Shown piece after piece: positions 29,888 through 40,253 of a stretch of 64,000 nucleotides of DNA; position 1 is the first letter of the stretch; each line of letters opens with the position of its first letter. The DNA comes from Luteimonas sp. S4-F44 (lineage in GTDB: Bacteria > Pseudomonadota > Gammaproteobacteria > Xanthomonadales > Xanthomonadaceae). The notes under the pieces are model-generated. The model did no database searches and was not told the DNA's origin. It saw only the letters and a list, made by a program, of their open reading frames with translations. A program made the position numbers and the translations under genes. Where the stretch lies: NCBI RefSeq assembly GCF_022637415.1, contig NZ_CP093340.1, positions 992,001 through 1,056,000 of the forward strand, written 5' to 3'.

Positions 29888-32824
29888 ATGGCCATCGTGC
29901 TCGCAGGAGCGGAGACCGGCATGGATGACAGAGTGGCAGGTACAGAGTTCGATCGCGCGATCGACGTGATCATTTCGGATGCACGCCAGGATTTGGAGGC
30001 TCGACTGGCAGCCGTTTCGCAAAGGCTCGCACCGGAGGAACGCGGCGTCGTGTCCACCGCGGCGCATCGCGCGCTGTTGGCAAATGCGAGGCGCAAGCTC
30101 AACCGGGTGTTGTTGTTGGAACTGCACGCGGCGCAATTGGCCGGTCACCTGCAGCAGGATGGCGAGCGTGGGCGCTTTGATGAGTTCATCGAGCGCTCCA
30201 GCCAACCGGCGTTCGTCGCCCATCTCACATGGCGATATCCTGCGCTGCGCCCCCGGCTTGAGCGGGCATTGCGCCAGCAGGCATCGGCGCTGGCCTCAAT
30301 GGTGCAGCGATTGGGCAACGATCGCACCCAATTGCGCGCCCTCATCGGGGGTCAGGAGGGCATGCTGCGCGCTCTTCACCTGGGGCAGGGGGACGTGCAT
30401 AACGGTGGGCAGGCGGTCGCGCACCTGGAGTTCGAGGGCGGCAGCGTGATGTACAAGCCGCGCTCAGTGGCGATCGACATGGCGCTGGAGCGCTTTCTCG
30501 AACGGGTGCTCGGGGACGACCCGCTGCGTATCCGTGTGCCGGCGGCGCTTCTGGGGGCAGGTTATGGGTGGTCGGCATTCGCCACGCACCACTACTGCAA
30601 GGACGACGAAGAGCTGGCCGCCTTTTATCGCAACATCGGCCATTGGCTGGCCGTGATGCGTCTTTTGGGCGGCACCGACCTGCACCACGAGAACATCATC
30701 GCGGTTGGGCCGGTGCCGGTGGCGGTGGACGTCGAAAGCCTGTTCGCACCCGAGGTTGACGTGCCGTCGACGGGACTGGGCGCGGCGATGGATGCGGCGA
30801 GCCGACTGATCACCACTTCGGTATTGCGTACCGGCTTGGTGCCGTTTCGCGCACCGATGCTCGGCCTGCACGGGGTGGACATTTCGGCGGCAGGCGCGCT
30901 TCCCGACGAGCAGCCGAAGATTCGGGTCCCGCTGATCATCGACGCCGGTACGACCTCGGCCCGCATGCAGGTTGCGGATGTCGAACTGCCACCTGCACGC
31001 AATCATCCTTGTGCCCGCCCGGACATCTCCCAGTACTGGAATCATGTCGTCGATGGATTTTCCGAGCTGACCGCACGCTTTCAGGCCCTCGACCGCACTA
31101 AGGAGCTGCGCCCCTTGCTCGCGCCCTTCTTCGGTTGCGAGGCCAGGCGGATCCGGCGTCCGACGCAGGCGTACTCCGAAGTGATGCGCATGCTCTGGCA
31201 TCCCGCATCGCTACACAACGAACCTCCGGCGCTCGAGCGCGCTCGGGATATTCTGCAACGCAATGCCGCCGTATTGCCGGTCGCGCCACGCGACTCGGAC
31301 ACGATCGCCGGCGAAGTCGAAGACATGCGCTACGGCGACATCCCCGTCTTTTCCGAAATGCTGTCTGCTGTCGACATCGACGCGGCCTTGGATAGCTGGC
31401 GCGGCATGCGTCTCGAGATGGAAGAACTGACGATCCGGGGTGCGCTGGTGACGGCCTACCTTAATGGCAAGCTCGCCAATCGCGAAAGTGCGCCGCGCGA
31501 TGTCGTGGCTCGCCGCCCGCATGCCGACGGACTGGATCGCCGGCGCCGCGTGCTCGCGAGGGAGACGGTTGAGAAGTTACTGCGGCTGTCGGTGTCCGGC
31601 GAGGACGGGACGTCGGCGTGGATCAGTCCCGTGCTCGGCGCGGAGGGCTGGACGATGCGCACGCTCCAGTCCGATCTCTACATCGGGTTAGGAGGAATCG
31701 CTGTCGCGCTGGCTGGTTACCGGCATGAAGTCAGGTTGGGACGCGCTGATCCTGTGGACGGCCTGGACAGCGCCATCGCGGGCGCAATCCGGGTCGCGGA
31801 GACGCTCGAACAGCAAGAGCCGATCGATGCGGTCGGCGGGTTCATCGGCCTGGGGTCGCAGGTGCTGACTTGGACGACCCTGTACCACCTGGATAGCGAT
31901 CCCGCGATGCTCGAGCGTGCGCGCCGAAGCGCGACCACACTGGCCCGACGAGGGTTCCGCCCAGACGACAATCTGGATCTGCTCGAAGGCGTCAGCGGCG
32001 CGATCGTACCGTTGCTGCAACTGGCCCAGTTGGACGAAGACGATGCGTGGCTGGAAGTGGCCGCCGAGGCTGGGCGCCACCTGGAGGCGGCCGCGATCGT
32101 CGATGCCCAGGGGGCGCGCTGGCCGAGTGCCATCTTCGATCGGCCGCTGGGAGGCTTCGCGCACGGCGCCACGGGGAGCGGATGGGCGCTCGCGAGGCTC
32201 GCATCGAGCACCGCGGGGACGCAGCATGAGCGTGATCGATGGGCAGCGCTGGCCGAGCAGGCTTTCGTTTTTGAAGATGGTCTCTACGACCATTCAGCGG
32301 GGGATTGGATCGACGTCCGCAAGCCGGAGTCCAAGGACTTTCCCGACACGTGGTGCCACGGCAGCGTCGGCATCGGACTCGCTGCTTGCGATCTCTATGC
32401 GCGCACCGGCGGAGTGCGTCACCTCGACACGTTGCGGCGGGCGGTCCGTGCGGCTGAGCGACGCGGCTGGGGCATCAGCCACACGCTTTGCCATGGCGAT
32501 CTGAGCCTGTGGGAGCTGCTCGAGCGCGCTTCAGCGCTGGATCCGGGCTTGCGACGCGATGACGGATTGCCGGCCGGCGCCCGTATCGTCTCGGCGATGG
32601 AGGAGTGCAGTGGGGCAGTCGGCGGGCTGGCGCGCGATACCTACACGCCGGGGCTGATGAGCGGCGTGTCGGGATCGCTGCACTTCCTCAATCGCTTGCA
32701 TCCCGACTGTCGGTTGCCTTCGCCCCTGCTGTTGGAGTGCGGGCTCGACACACCGACGCTGGCGTCGTGCGCCGCGCCCGATCGCGTGGACGTGGCAGCG
32801 GAGACGGAGGTCACTCCCGGCTAG
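29888..32824 (+). CDS. lanM: Class II lanthipeptide synthetase LanM
   Basis: 978 residues, the usual LanM size. The N-terminal dehydratase (DUF4135, kinase-like) has GDVHNGGQ at 168-175, KPR at 190-192, TDLHHENII at 263-271 and VDVES at 280-284; it phosphorylates and eliminates Ser/Thr. The C-terminal LanC-like cyclase has repeated GxxG helices (YIGLGGIAVALAGY, FAHGATGSGWALA) and the zinc ligands Cys823 (WCHG) and Cys868-His869 (LCHGD). It would install lanthionine rings in the peptide encoded just upstream. The ATG at 29888 has a poor ribosome-binding site. No LanT, LanP or immunity gene is adjacent. Codon use seems less GC-biased than neighbours, hinting at acquisition. Confidence 0.95.
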   Translation: MAIVLAGAETGMDDRVAGTEFDRAIDVIISDARQDLEARLAAVSQRLAPEERGVVSTAAHRALLANARRKLNRVLLLELHAAQLAGHLQQDGERGRFDEFIERSSQPAFVAHLTWRYPALRPRLERALRQQASALASMVQRLGNDRTQLRALIGGQEGMLRALHLGQGDVHNGGQAVAHLEFEGGSVMYKPRSVAIDMALERFLERVLGDDPLRIRVPAALLGAGYGWSAFATHHYCKDDEELAAFYRNIGHWLAVMRLLGGTDLHHENIIAVGPVPVAVDVESLFAPEVDVPSTGLGAAMDAASRLITTSVLRTGLVPFRAPMLGLHGVDISAAGALPDEQPKIRVPLIIDAGTTSARMQVADVELPPARNHPCARPDISQYWNHVVDGFSELTARFQALDRTKELRPLLAPFFGCEARRIRRPTQAYSEVMRMLWHPASLHNEPPALERARDILQRNAAVLPVAPRDSDTIAGEVEDMRYGDIPVFSEMLSAVDIDAALDSWRGMRLEMEELTIRGALVTAYLNGKLANRESAPRDVVARRPHADGLDRRRRVLARETVEKLLRLSVSGEDGTSAWISPVLGAEGWTMRTLQSDLYIGLGGIAVALAGYRHEVRLGRADPVDGLDSAIAGAIRVAETLEQQEPIDAVGGFIGLGSQVLTWTTLYHLDSDPAMLERARRSATTLARRGFRPDDNLDLLEGVSGAIVPLLQLAQLDEDDAWLEVAAEAGRHLEAAAIVDAQGARWPSAIFDRPLGGFAHGATGSGWALARLASSTAGTQHERDRWAALAEQAFVFEDGLYDHSAGDWIDVRKPESKDFPDTWCHGSVGIGLAACDLYARTGGVRHLDTLRRAVRAAERRGWGISHTLCHGDLSLWELLERASALDPGLRRDDGLPAGARIVSAMEECSGAVGGLARDTYTPGLMSGVSGSLHFLNRLHPDCRLPSPLLLECGLDTPTLASCAAPDRVDVAAETEVTPG

Positions 32825-32896
32825 GCGGTGCTCCGGGGCGCGGGCGTGACGTGCCGCCACGTCCCGCAGATGGGTGGAGTTGTGGATGTCGGCCGT

Positions 32897-33631
32897 CTAC
32901 AGCGCCGAAAGGTCGAAGCGGCCGTCGGCGCTCGCGCGCAGTACCGAGCCCTGTTCGAACCAGTCGCCGAGCACAATGCGGCGGCAGGCGCGGCCGGCCA
33001 CCTGCAGCTCGTGGATCGCGGGGCGGTGGGTGTGGCCGTGGATCATCGTATCGATGCCGTAGCGGACGAACCATTCGGCGACCGTGGTCGGCGCGACATC
33101 GGTCACGGTCTCCATCGTCCCGGCCTCGCGCAGCGTGGCTGCGCGCGCCTGGCTGGCATTGCGCGCCTGCTGCGCGAACGCCAGCCGCGCGGCCAGCGGC
33201 TGGGCGAGCATCTGCGCCTGCCAACGCGGGTCGCGGGTCTGTGCGCGGATCGCCTGGTATTGGACATCGTCGGTGCACAGCAGATCACCGTGGGTCAGCA
33301 GCACCGGGCGGCCGTAGAGCAGGATCACCGCCGGGTCGGGCAGGATCCGCAGGCCCGCGCGCCGCGCCCAGGCGTCGCCAACGAGGAAGTCGCGGTTGCC
33401 ATGCATGAAGGCCACCGGCACACCCGCGTCCGACAGCGCGCGCAGGCGGTCTGCGACCAGCGCGCCGGCCTCGGATGGGTCGTCGTCGCCGACCCACGAT
33501 TCGAACAGATCACCGAGCACGTACAGGGCCTGCGCCTGTCGCGCCTCGCCATCGAGGAAGGCCACGAACAGCTCGGTGATCGCCGGTCGCGCCGGGTCAA
33601 GGTGCAGATCGGACAGGAAGTAGGTCGTCAT
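32897..33631 (-). CDS. lpxH: UDP-2,3-diacylglucosamine diphosphatase LpxH
   Basis: Hydrolyses UDP-2,3-diacylglucosamine to lipid X in lipid A synthesis, at the inner membrane surface. 244 residues. Calcineurin-like metallophosphatase motifs: [40 protein letters not shown] and [10 protein letters not shown] start at ATG 33631; the open frame further upstream reaches into gltX in the opposite direction. It is divergent from gltX, with 94 bases between starts. Confidence 0.94.
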   Translation of the reverse strand: MTTYFLSDLHLDPARPAITELFVAFLDGEARQAQALYVLGDLFESWVGDDDPSEAGALVADRLRALSDAGVPVAFMHGNRDFLVGDAWARRAGLRILPDPAVILLYGRPVLLTHGDLLCTDDVQYQAIRAQTRDPRWQAQMLAQPLAARLAFAQQARNASQARAATLREAGTMETVTDVAPTTVAEWFVRYGIDTMIHGHTHRPAIHELQVAGRACRRIVLGDWFEQGSVLRASADGRFDLSAL

Positions 33632-33725
33632 CGCGCCATTGTAGAAGCCCGCCCGCCCCCCGGCGCGTCCCGGCGGCGGGGGCGGCACGAGTAGAATGCG
33701 AGGTTTCCCGTTTCGAGCGTTCCGC

Positions 33726-35129
33726 ATGAGCTGCCGTACCCGCTTCGCGCCCAGTCCCACCGGCTACCTGCACATTGGCGGCGCACGCACCGCGCTGTAC
33801 TGCTGGCTGGAAGCGCGCCGCCGCGGCGGACAGTTCGTGCTTCGCATCGAGGACACCGATCGCGAACGCAGCACGCAGGCCGCGATCGACGCGATTCTGG
33901 AGGCGATGGACTGGCTCGGCCTGGACTACGACGAAGGCCCGATCTACCAGACCCAGCGCCTCGACCGCTATCGCGAGGTCGCAGAGCAACTCGTCGCCGA
34001 CGGCAAGGCCTACTACGCCTACGAGTCGAAGGACGAGCTCGATGCCATGCGCGAGGCGGCGATGGCCCGCGGCGACAAGCCGCGCTACGACGGCGCCTAT
34101 CGCGAGCGCGGCGAACCGCGCCGCGAGGACCCGAACCGGGTGATCCGCCTGAAGAATCCGCTCGAAGGCACGGTCGTGTGGGACGACAAGGTCAAGGGCC
34201 GGATCGAGATCGCCAACAGCGAGCTGGACGATCTGGTGCTGTTCCGCCCGGACGGCTACGCGACCTACAACTTCGCCGTCGTCGTCGACGATCTCGATAT
34301 GGGCATCACCGATGTCGTGCGCGGCGACGACCACGTCAACAACACCCCGCGGCAGATCAACATCTACCGCGCACTCGGCGCGCAGCCGCCGGCGTTCTCG
34401 CACCTGCCGATGATCCTCGACGAGCACGGCGCCAAGCTGTCCAAGCGCACCGGCGCGGCCGATGTCATGCAGTACCGCGATGCCGGCTACCTGCCGCACG
34501 CGCTGCTCAACTACCTGGTGCGGCTGGGCTGGTCGCACGGCGACCAGGAGATCTTCTCGATCGACGAGATGCGCGCGCTGTTCGACCTCAAGGACGTCAA
34601 CGCCAAGGCCTCGCGCCTGGATCCGGCCAAGCTCGGTTGGCTCAATCAGCAGTATCTGAAGTCCGACGATCCAGCCGCGGTCGCCGCGCATCTGGTCTGG
34701 CACCTGCGCCGCGACGGCTACGACCTGTCGACGGGCCCAGCGCCGGCCGATGTGGTGGTCGCGCTGCGCGATCGGGTGCAAACGCTCAAGGACATGTCCG
34801 AGCGCGCGGCGGTCTGGTACCGCCCATTGACCGAGTACGACGACAAGGCCGTGGCCAAGCATCTCAAGGCCGATGCGCGCGCGCCGTTGGCCGATGCGCG
34901 TACGCGCCTGGCGGCGCTGCCGGACTGGACGGCAGAAGCGATCGGCGCGGCCTTGCACGAGACCGCCGAGGTGCTCGGCTTAGGGATGGGCAAGGTCGCC
35001 CAACCGATGCGGGTGGCGATCACCGGTACCCAGGTCAGCCCCGACATCGGGCACACGGTGTACCTGGCCGGCCGCAATGAGGCGCTGCGGAGGATCGAGG
35101 CCGCGATCGCGATGACGCCCGACGCCTGA
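33726..35129 (+). CDS. gltX: Glutamate--tRNA ligase GltX
   Basis: Charges tRNA-Glu. 467 residues from ATG 33726. Class I signatures are complete: the HIGH-type motif in [18 protein letters not shown] and the KMSKS-type motif KLSKR at residues 237-241. The catalytic domain also shows [12 protein letters not shown] longer frame starts ten codons upstream, but the motif position and the family favour this start. Single-gene unit. Confidence 0.96.
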   Translation: MSCRTRFAPSPTGYLHIGGARTALYCWLEARRRGGQFVLRIEDTDRERSTQAAIDAILEAMDWLGLDYDEGPIYQTQRLDRYREVAEQLVADGKAYYAYESKDELDAMREAAMARGDKPRYDGAYRERGEPRREDPNRVIRLKNPLEGTVVWDDKVKGRIEIANSELDDLVLFRPDGYATYNFAVVVDDLDMGITDVVRGDDHVNNTPRQINIYRALGAQPPAFSHLPMILDEHGAKLSKRTGAADVMQYRDAGYLPHALLNYLVRLGWSHGDQEIFSIDEMRALFDLKDVNAKASRLDPAKLGWLNQQYLKSDDPAAVAAHLVWHLRRDGYDLSTGPAPADVVVALRDRVQTLKDMSERAAVWYRPLTEYDDKAVAKHLKADARAPLADARTRLAALPDWTAEAIGAALHETAEVLGLGMGKVAQPMRVAITGTQVSPDIGHTVYLAGRNEALRRIEAAIAMTPDA

Positions 35130-35255
35130 GGTGTCCAGGCGTTCGTCACGAAGCTGCACGCGCTGCGAATCGCCTGCGGATGCGCGATGTGGACGGCGCG
35201 ATGAAGGCGGCTGGGCCCGCTTGAGTCCGCGTCCCGACGCCTCCATCATCTAACG

Positions 35256-35753
35256 ATGGGACAGATCAACGCCTGCACCGATCCGCATCATCACGTCGAC
35301 GACGCTGCCGGTTTCGTCCGGGCGGTCGAACGCGCCTGCAGTGAACGCGGGCTGCGGCTGACCCCGATCCGCGGCCACGTGCTGGCCTTGATCGCCAAGG
35401 CCGGCAAGCCGCTGAAGGCCTACGACCTGCTCGATCAGGTGCGCGATGGCGGGGGACCGGGCGCTGCGGCGCCGCCGACCGTCTACCGCGCGCTGGACTT
35501 CCTGCTGGCCAACGGCTTCATCCATAAGCTGCAGTCGGTCAATGCCTTTGTCGCCTGCCATCATCCGAGCACCGCGCAGCATTCGGTGCCGTTCCTGATC
35601 TGCGATCAGTGCCACAGCGCAGTGGAACTGGAAGACGAGGCGGTGGTCGCCTCGCTCGATGCGCGCGCCCGCACGCTGGGGTTCATGCCGCAGGCGCAGA
35701 CGCTGGAAGTGCACGGCCTGTGCGCCCAGTGCGTGAACGGCGGCGCCCACTGA
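35256..35753 (+). CDS. zur: Zinc uptake regulator Zur (Fur family)
   Basis: 165 residues. The winged-helix N-terminus contains RLTPIRGHVLALIAKAG and PPTVYRALDFLLANGFIH, characteristic of Fur/Zur. Structural zinc ligands are Cys116/Cys119 (CDQC) and Cys156/Cys159 (CAQC). An extra N-terminal His-rich start (PHHHVDD) is present. Zur rather than Fur is favoured by its position next to a His-rich TonB receptor and by the Zur-box-like site at 38163-38181. Represses zinc acquisition genes when zinc is sufficient. Confidence 0.88.
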   Translation: MGQINACTDPHHHVDDAAGFVRAVERACSERGLRLTPIRGHVLALIAKAGKPLKAYDLLDQVRDGGGPGAAAPPTVYRALDFLLANGFIHKLQSVNAFVACHHPSTAQHSVPFLICDQCHSAVELEDEAVVASLDARARTLGFMPQAQTLEVHGLCAQCVNGGAH

Positions 35754-35896
35754 GCCACGACGGCCGATAAGCCGCCTGCCTGCATGCGCGGGCGCGATGC
35801 AGGGCTGCGATGGGCTGCAGCGGGCCGACGCGACGTCCCGCCCCGGCGAGCCGGGACGGGACCTGGGCACAAGGTGCCGGGTGGCTCAGGACCGCA

Positions 35897-38131
35897 TCAG
35901 AAGAACACGCGGATGCCGCCGGCGATCGTGCGGCCGGGCAATGGCGCGTAGTCGCGCAGCAACGAGGTGTGCGCACGCGCTTCCTGGTCGGTCAGGTTGC
36001 GACCGTCGAGGAACAGTTCCCACTGCGTGCCGTCGGCCTCGCCGACACGCCAGGCGACCCCGGCGTTGACCAGGGTGTAGCCCGGGCTCGGGTCCTCCAG
36101 CGCGGCCACGCGGTCCTGCTTCTGGTAGCGCACCGCGCCGATGTTCGCACGCCAGCCGCCGAGGCTCCAGTTGAGATCGGCGCCGATCCGCGCCGGTGCG
36201 ATGCGCGGCAGGTTGCCGCCGAGCGGGATGTCGGCGTGGTAGTGATGCGCATGGTCGCCGTGGGGCACGTCGAAGTGCACGTGACGGGTCCCGCTGCCGT
36301 CGAGCTCGGCGCGCACGACGTCGCCGAAGACGCGCAGGTCGAAGTCGCCCGCGTCCGATTCGACCAGGTGGAACTTCGCCTCGGCTTCGGCGCCACGGAA
36401 CGTCGCATCGCCCTGGGTCCACAAGCGCACCGGGAAACCCTGCTCGGCGACGCCGGTATCGGCCAGATAGGTGTAGCGATCGAACCGCGTCTGGTAGACC
36501 GCGGCCTTGAGCTCGACCCGGTCGGTATGCGCATGCAGTCCGATCTCCAGACGCTGTCCGCGCTCGGTGCCCAGGTCCGCATCGCCGATCTCGATCGAGC
36601 GGGTGGCGATATGCGGGCCGGCGGCGAACAGTTCCTCGTTGGTCGGTGCGCGCTCGGACAGGTCGGCGCCCAGGCGCAGGTCGAAGACTTCCGACAGGTG
36701 CCAGATCGCCGCGCCCGACAGGCTGCTGGCGTCGAACTTGCGCGATGTCCCAGCCGCCGGATCGATCTCGACACGTTCGTGGCGGCCGCCGAACTCGAGC
36801 TTCACCGGCCCGAACTCTTTCTCCTGTACGACGAACAGGCCCAGCGTGTCGGTGACGCTCGGCGGTACGAACGCCTCCTCGCCGACGGCACCGAAATCGA
36901 CGTGGCCGACCTGCAGCCCAAATGCGCCGCGCCAGCCGGCGATTTCGTTCTGGATCGCTTCCAAGCGGGCCTCGGTGCCCTTGTTGGTGAAGCGCGTGGC
37001 CGCCAGGCCGCCCTCGAGCTCGACGTGCTCGTAATCGTTGTAGGCCGCGCGCAGGTTCACTGCGCTCAGGAACGGCAGCGGATCGTAAAGGCCGCCTTTC
37101 AGGTCGATGCGGTTCTGCACCATGTCGATGCGCACCGAGCCGTGGTCGTGCCCGTCCTCGCCGTGGTCGTGATCGTGGTCGTCATGGCCGTGGTCATGAT
37201 CGTGGTCGTCGTCGTGCCCATGCCCGTGGTCGTCCTCGGCATGTACGTGCGCGCCGTCGGGCAGCCCGTAGTTGGTGCGATAGGTGCTGACCGCGAGCCC
37301 CAGGTGGCCGCGTGTGCCGAACCAGGTCGCGCCGAGCGCGCCGGCGCGCGTGCGGATCGAGCTGTTGGGCAGCCGCCCGTAAGCGTTTTCGGCCTCGTGG
37401 TCGTGATCATGGTCGTCGTGGTCGCCATGATCATGGTCGCCCGGCACCTGCGCGTAGCCTGGAATGTCGAAGTCGCCGGTGTTGCGGACCAGGCCGTCGA
37501 CATGCAGCACCAGATTGTCGCCGTTGACGCCATCGAGCCGGAACATGCCGCTGCGCTCACCATTGCCGCTGGCCGCACGCAGTTCCGCGCGGCCGCTGAC
37601 CGGCCGGTCGGGCACGGCGCGCGCGATGCGGCCGTCGACGACATTGACCGCGCCGCCGACCGCGCCGCTGCCGTAGAGCAGGTTGGCCGGCCCCTTGAGC
37701 ACTTCGATCTGGTCGGCAAGGAAGGGCTCGATGCTGACCGCGTGGTCGGCGCTGACGGTCGAGGCATCCATGCTGCCGATGCCGCCGGACAGGATCTGCA
37801 CGCGCGGGCCTTCCTGTCCGCGGATAATCGGCCGGCCGACGCCGGTGCCAAAGAAGCCGCTCTGCACGCCGGGCAGCGTGGACACGGTGTCGCCCAGGTT
37901 GCCGGCCTTGCGGTCATCCAGCGCGTCGCCGTAAAGCATTTCAATGGGGTGGGCGAGGTCTTCGGCGTCGCCGCCGAGCGGGGTCGCGGTCACCTGGACA
38001 CGGTCGAGCGTGGTCGGGTGGGCATGCGTCTGGTTCTGCGCGACCGCCGCGGTGGCGGGCAGCAACAGGGCGATGGCGACGGTCAGGCGGGCGCGACGCG
38101 GCAGGCGGGGGGAAGTGCGGAGATCGTTCAT
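35897..38131 (-). CDS. TonB-dependent receptor, ZnuD-like zinc receptor
   Basis: 744 residues with a signal peptide (IALLLPATAAVAQNQ). Plug domain at about 45-170 (GDTVSTLPGVQSGFFGTGVG, RPIIRGQEGPRVQIL, IEVLKGPANLLYGSGAVGGA) followed by a 22-strand barrel ending in aromatic IRVFF. Two extracellular loops are extreme His/Asp runs: residues 231-246 (GDHDHGDHDDHDHDHE) and about 295-331 (DDHGHGHDDDHDHDHGHDD), with a third His-rich patch further on (VPHGDHAHHYHADIP). These fit zinc capture, as in ZnuD. It is controlled by the Zur-box-like site 32 bases upstream of its start and lies tail to tail with zur. Confidence 0.9.
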   Translation of the reverse strand: MNDLRTSPRLPRRARLTVAIALLLPATAAVAQNQTHAHPTTLDRVQVTATPLGGDAEDLAHPIEMLYGDALDDRKAGNLGDTVSTLPGVQSGFFGTGVGRPIIRGQEGPRVQILSGGIGSMDASTVSADHAVSIEPFLADQIEVLKGPANLLYGSGAVGGAVNVVDGRIARAVPDRPVSGRAELRAASGNGERSGMFRLDGVNGDNLVLHVDGLVRNTGDFDIPGYAQVPGDHDHGDHDDHDHDHEAENAYGRLPNSSIRTRAGALGATWFGTRGHLGLAVSTYRTNYGLPDGAHVHAEDDHGHGHDDDHDHDHGHDDHDHDHGEDGHDHGSVRIDMVQNRIDLKGGLYDPLPFLSAVNLRAAYNDYEHVELEGGLAATRFTNKGTEARLEAIQNEIAGWRGAFGLQVGHVDFGAVGEEAFVPPSVTDTLGLFVVQEKEFGPVKLEFGGRHERVEIDPAAGTSRKFDASSLSGAAIWHLSEVFDLRLGADLSERAPTNEELFAAGPHIATRSIEIGDADLGTERGQRLEIGLHAHTDRVELKAAVYQTRFDRYTYLADTGVAEQGFPVRLWTQGDATFRGAEAEAKFHLVESDAGDFDLRVFGDVVRAELDGSGTRHVHFDVPHGDHAHHYHADIPLGGNLPRIAPARIGADLNWSLGGWRANIGAVRYQKQDRVAALEDPSPGYTLVNAGVAWRVGEADGTQWELFLDGRNLTDQEARAHTSLLRDYAPLPGRTIAGGIRVFF

Positions 38132-38162
38132 ACGGTTGAGGTACACTGGTGGCCAAGACACG

Positions 38163-38181
38163 GATGTTATAATGTTACATC
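38163..38181. promoter_or_regulatory. Zur-box-like operator between receptor and MerC-like genes
   Basis: GATGTTATAATGTTACATC: near-palindromic, with a core close to the Zur consensus TGTTATA-N-TATAACA, and an AT-rich exception in this GC-rich DNA. It sits between two divergent genes (receptor start 38131, MerC-like start 38205) and overlaps a TATAAT, so one bound Zur could repress both. Confidence 0.75.
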
Positions 38182-38204
38182 GACCTTCGTATCCCCCAAA
38201 AGAC

Positions 38205-38600
38205 ATGCCTGCACACGATTCCGCCCTCCGTCGGGCCGACCGCGTCGGTTTTGCTGCCTCGTTCCTGTGCGCGATCCATTGCGCCCTGCTGCCGCTGGCG
38301 CTTGCGTTGCTGCCCGCGCTCGGGCTGAACCTGGGCGGCTGGGTCGATATCGACCAGGCCTTCGTCGTGTTCGCCACCCTGTTGGGCCTGACCACGCTGA
38401 CACTGGGCTATCGCCGGCATCGCGCGTTCCGCGCGTGGTTCCTGCTGCTGCCCGGTCTGGCACTGGTATGGGCGGGCGCGTTCACCCACCTGCACGACCA
38501 CACGCTCACCCATGTGGTGGTGATGACGATCGGCGGGCTGTTGCTGGCCGGGGCGCACCTGCTGAACCTGCGGCTGACCCATCTTCACGAGGCACGCTGA
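38205..38600 (+). CDS. MerC-like inner membrane protein
   Basis: 131 residues, four hydrophobic helices. The MerC-family Cys motif occurs in the first helix (FAASFLCAIHCALLPLALAL, Cys-x-x-x-Cys) and the C-terminus has a His-rich loop (FTHLHDHTLTHVV). MerC proteins carry mercuric ions inward; this one has no mer genes around it and shares a Zur-box-like operator with a zinc receptor, so zinc handling is the better guess. A longer upstream frame is antisense to the receptor gene and rejected. Confidence 0.85.
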   Translation: MPAHDSALRRADRVGFAASFLCAIHCALLPLALALLPALGLNLGGWVDIDQAFVVFATLLGLTTLTLGYRRHRAFRAWFLLLPGLALVWAGAFTHLHDHTLTHVVVMTIGGLLLAGAHLLNLRLTHLHEAR

Positions 38601-38709
38601 CGCGTCGCGCGGCTCCGGCCGCATGCTAGAATCCGCGGTCTTGTGCGCCCGCCGGGCGCACATTCGCGTCTACCGCATTCAATACACGCAGGACATCAGG
38701 AGCAGATTC

Positions 38710-38892
38710 ATGGGCAAGGGCGACCGCAGGACCCTCAAGGGCAAGCGCTACAACGCGAGCTACGGCAATTCCCGTTCGAAGGGCGTCGTCAAGGCCGCAG
38801 GCACCGCGACCGCACCGGTTGCGAAGAAGGCCGGCACCAAGACCGTGGCCAAGGCCCCGGCCAAGAAGGCCGTCGCCAAGAAGGCCTCCTGA
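38710..38892 (+). CDS. 30S ribosomal protein THX
   Basis: 60 residues. The first 25 (MGKGDRRTLKGKRYNASYGN) are the THX/S31e-like family core, a small peptide that lodges in the 30S head. The rest is a Lys/Ala/Pro-rich tail (AKAPAKKAVAKKA) typical of Xanthomonadaceae homologues. AGGAG lies eight bases upstream. A strong hairpin follows at 38971. Confidence 0.9.
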   Translation: MGKGDRRTLKGKRYNASYGNSRSKGVVKAAGTATAPVAKKAGTKTVAKAPAKKAVAKKAS

Positions 38893-38970
38893 CGTCGAGG
38901 CCCAGGTCCGGCGCTTGGCGCCGGGACCGGGCCGATGGCAGGACGCGACCGGTGGCGACGCCGGTCATGC

Positions 38971-38998
38971 CGAAAGCCCCGCCCAGGCGGGGCTTTCG
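38971..38998. terminator. Bidirectional terminator hairpin
   Basis: Arms CGAAAGCCCCGCC and GGCGGGGCTTTCG with a minimal loop, between the convergent THX and dipeptidase genes. Short T/A tracts lie within the arms, as is common for shared terminators. Confidence 0.8.
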
Positions 38999-39022
38999 CG
39001 TGTCACGGGCTGGCCTGCCGCT

Positions 39023-40231
<1,209 letters not shown>

Positions 40232-40253
40232 ACGGATGGGTCCTTGAGGAGGG

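Noticed and set aside
35897..38131. His-rich loops considered as a nickel- or cobalt-specific signature
   Set aside because: His/Asp loops alone do not fix the metal; the adjacent zur and Zur-box-like site favour zinc.
38205..38600. Mercury resistance role for the MerC-like gene
   Set aside because: No merR, merA, merT or merP nearby, and the shared promoter region has a Zur-type site.
35810..38629. A 939-codon plus-strand open frame across the receptor gene
   Set aside because: It is antisense to the TonB receptor; its His/Val-rich composition comes from the reverse of the His/Asp loops, and it has no domain motifs. High GC makes long antisense frames common here.
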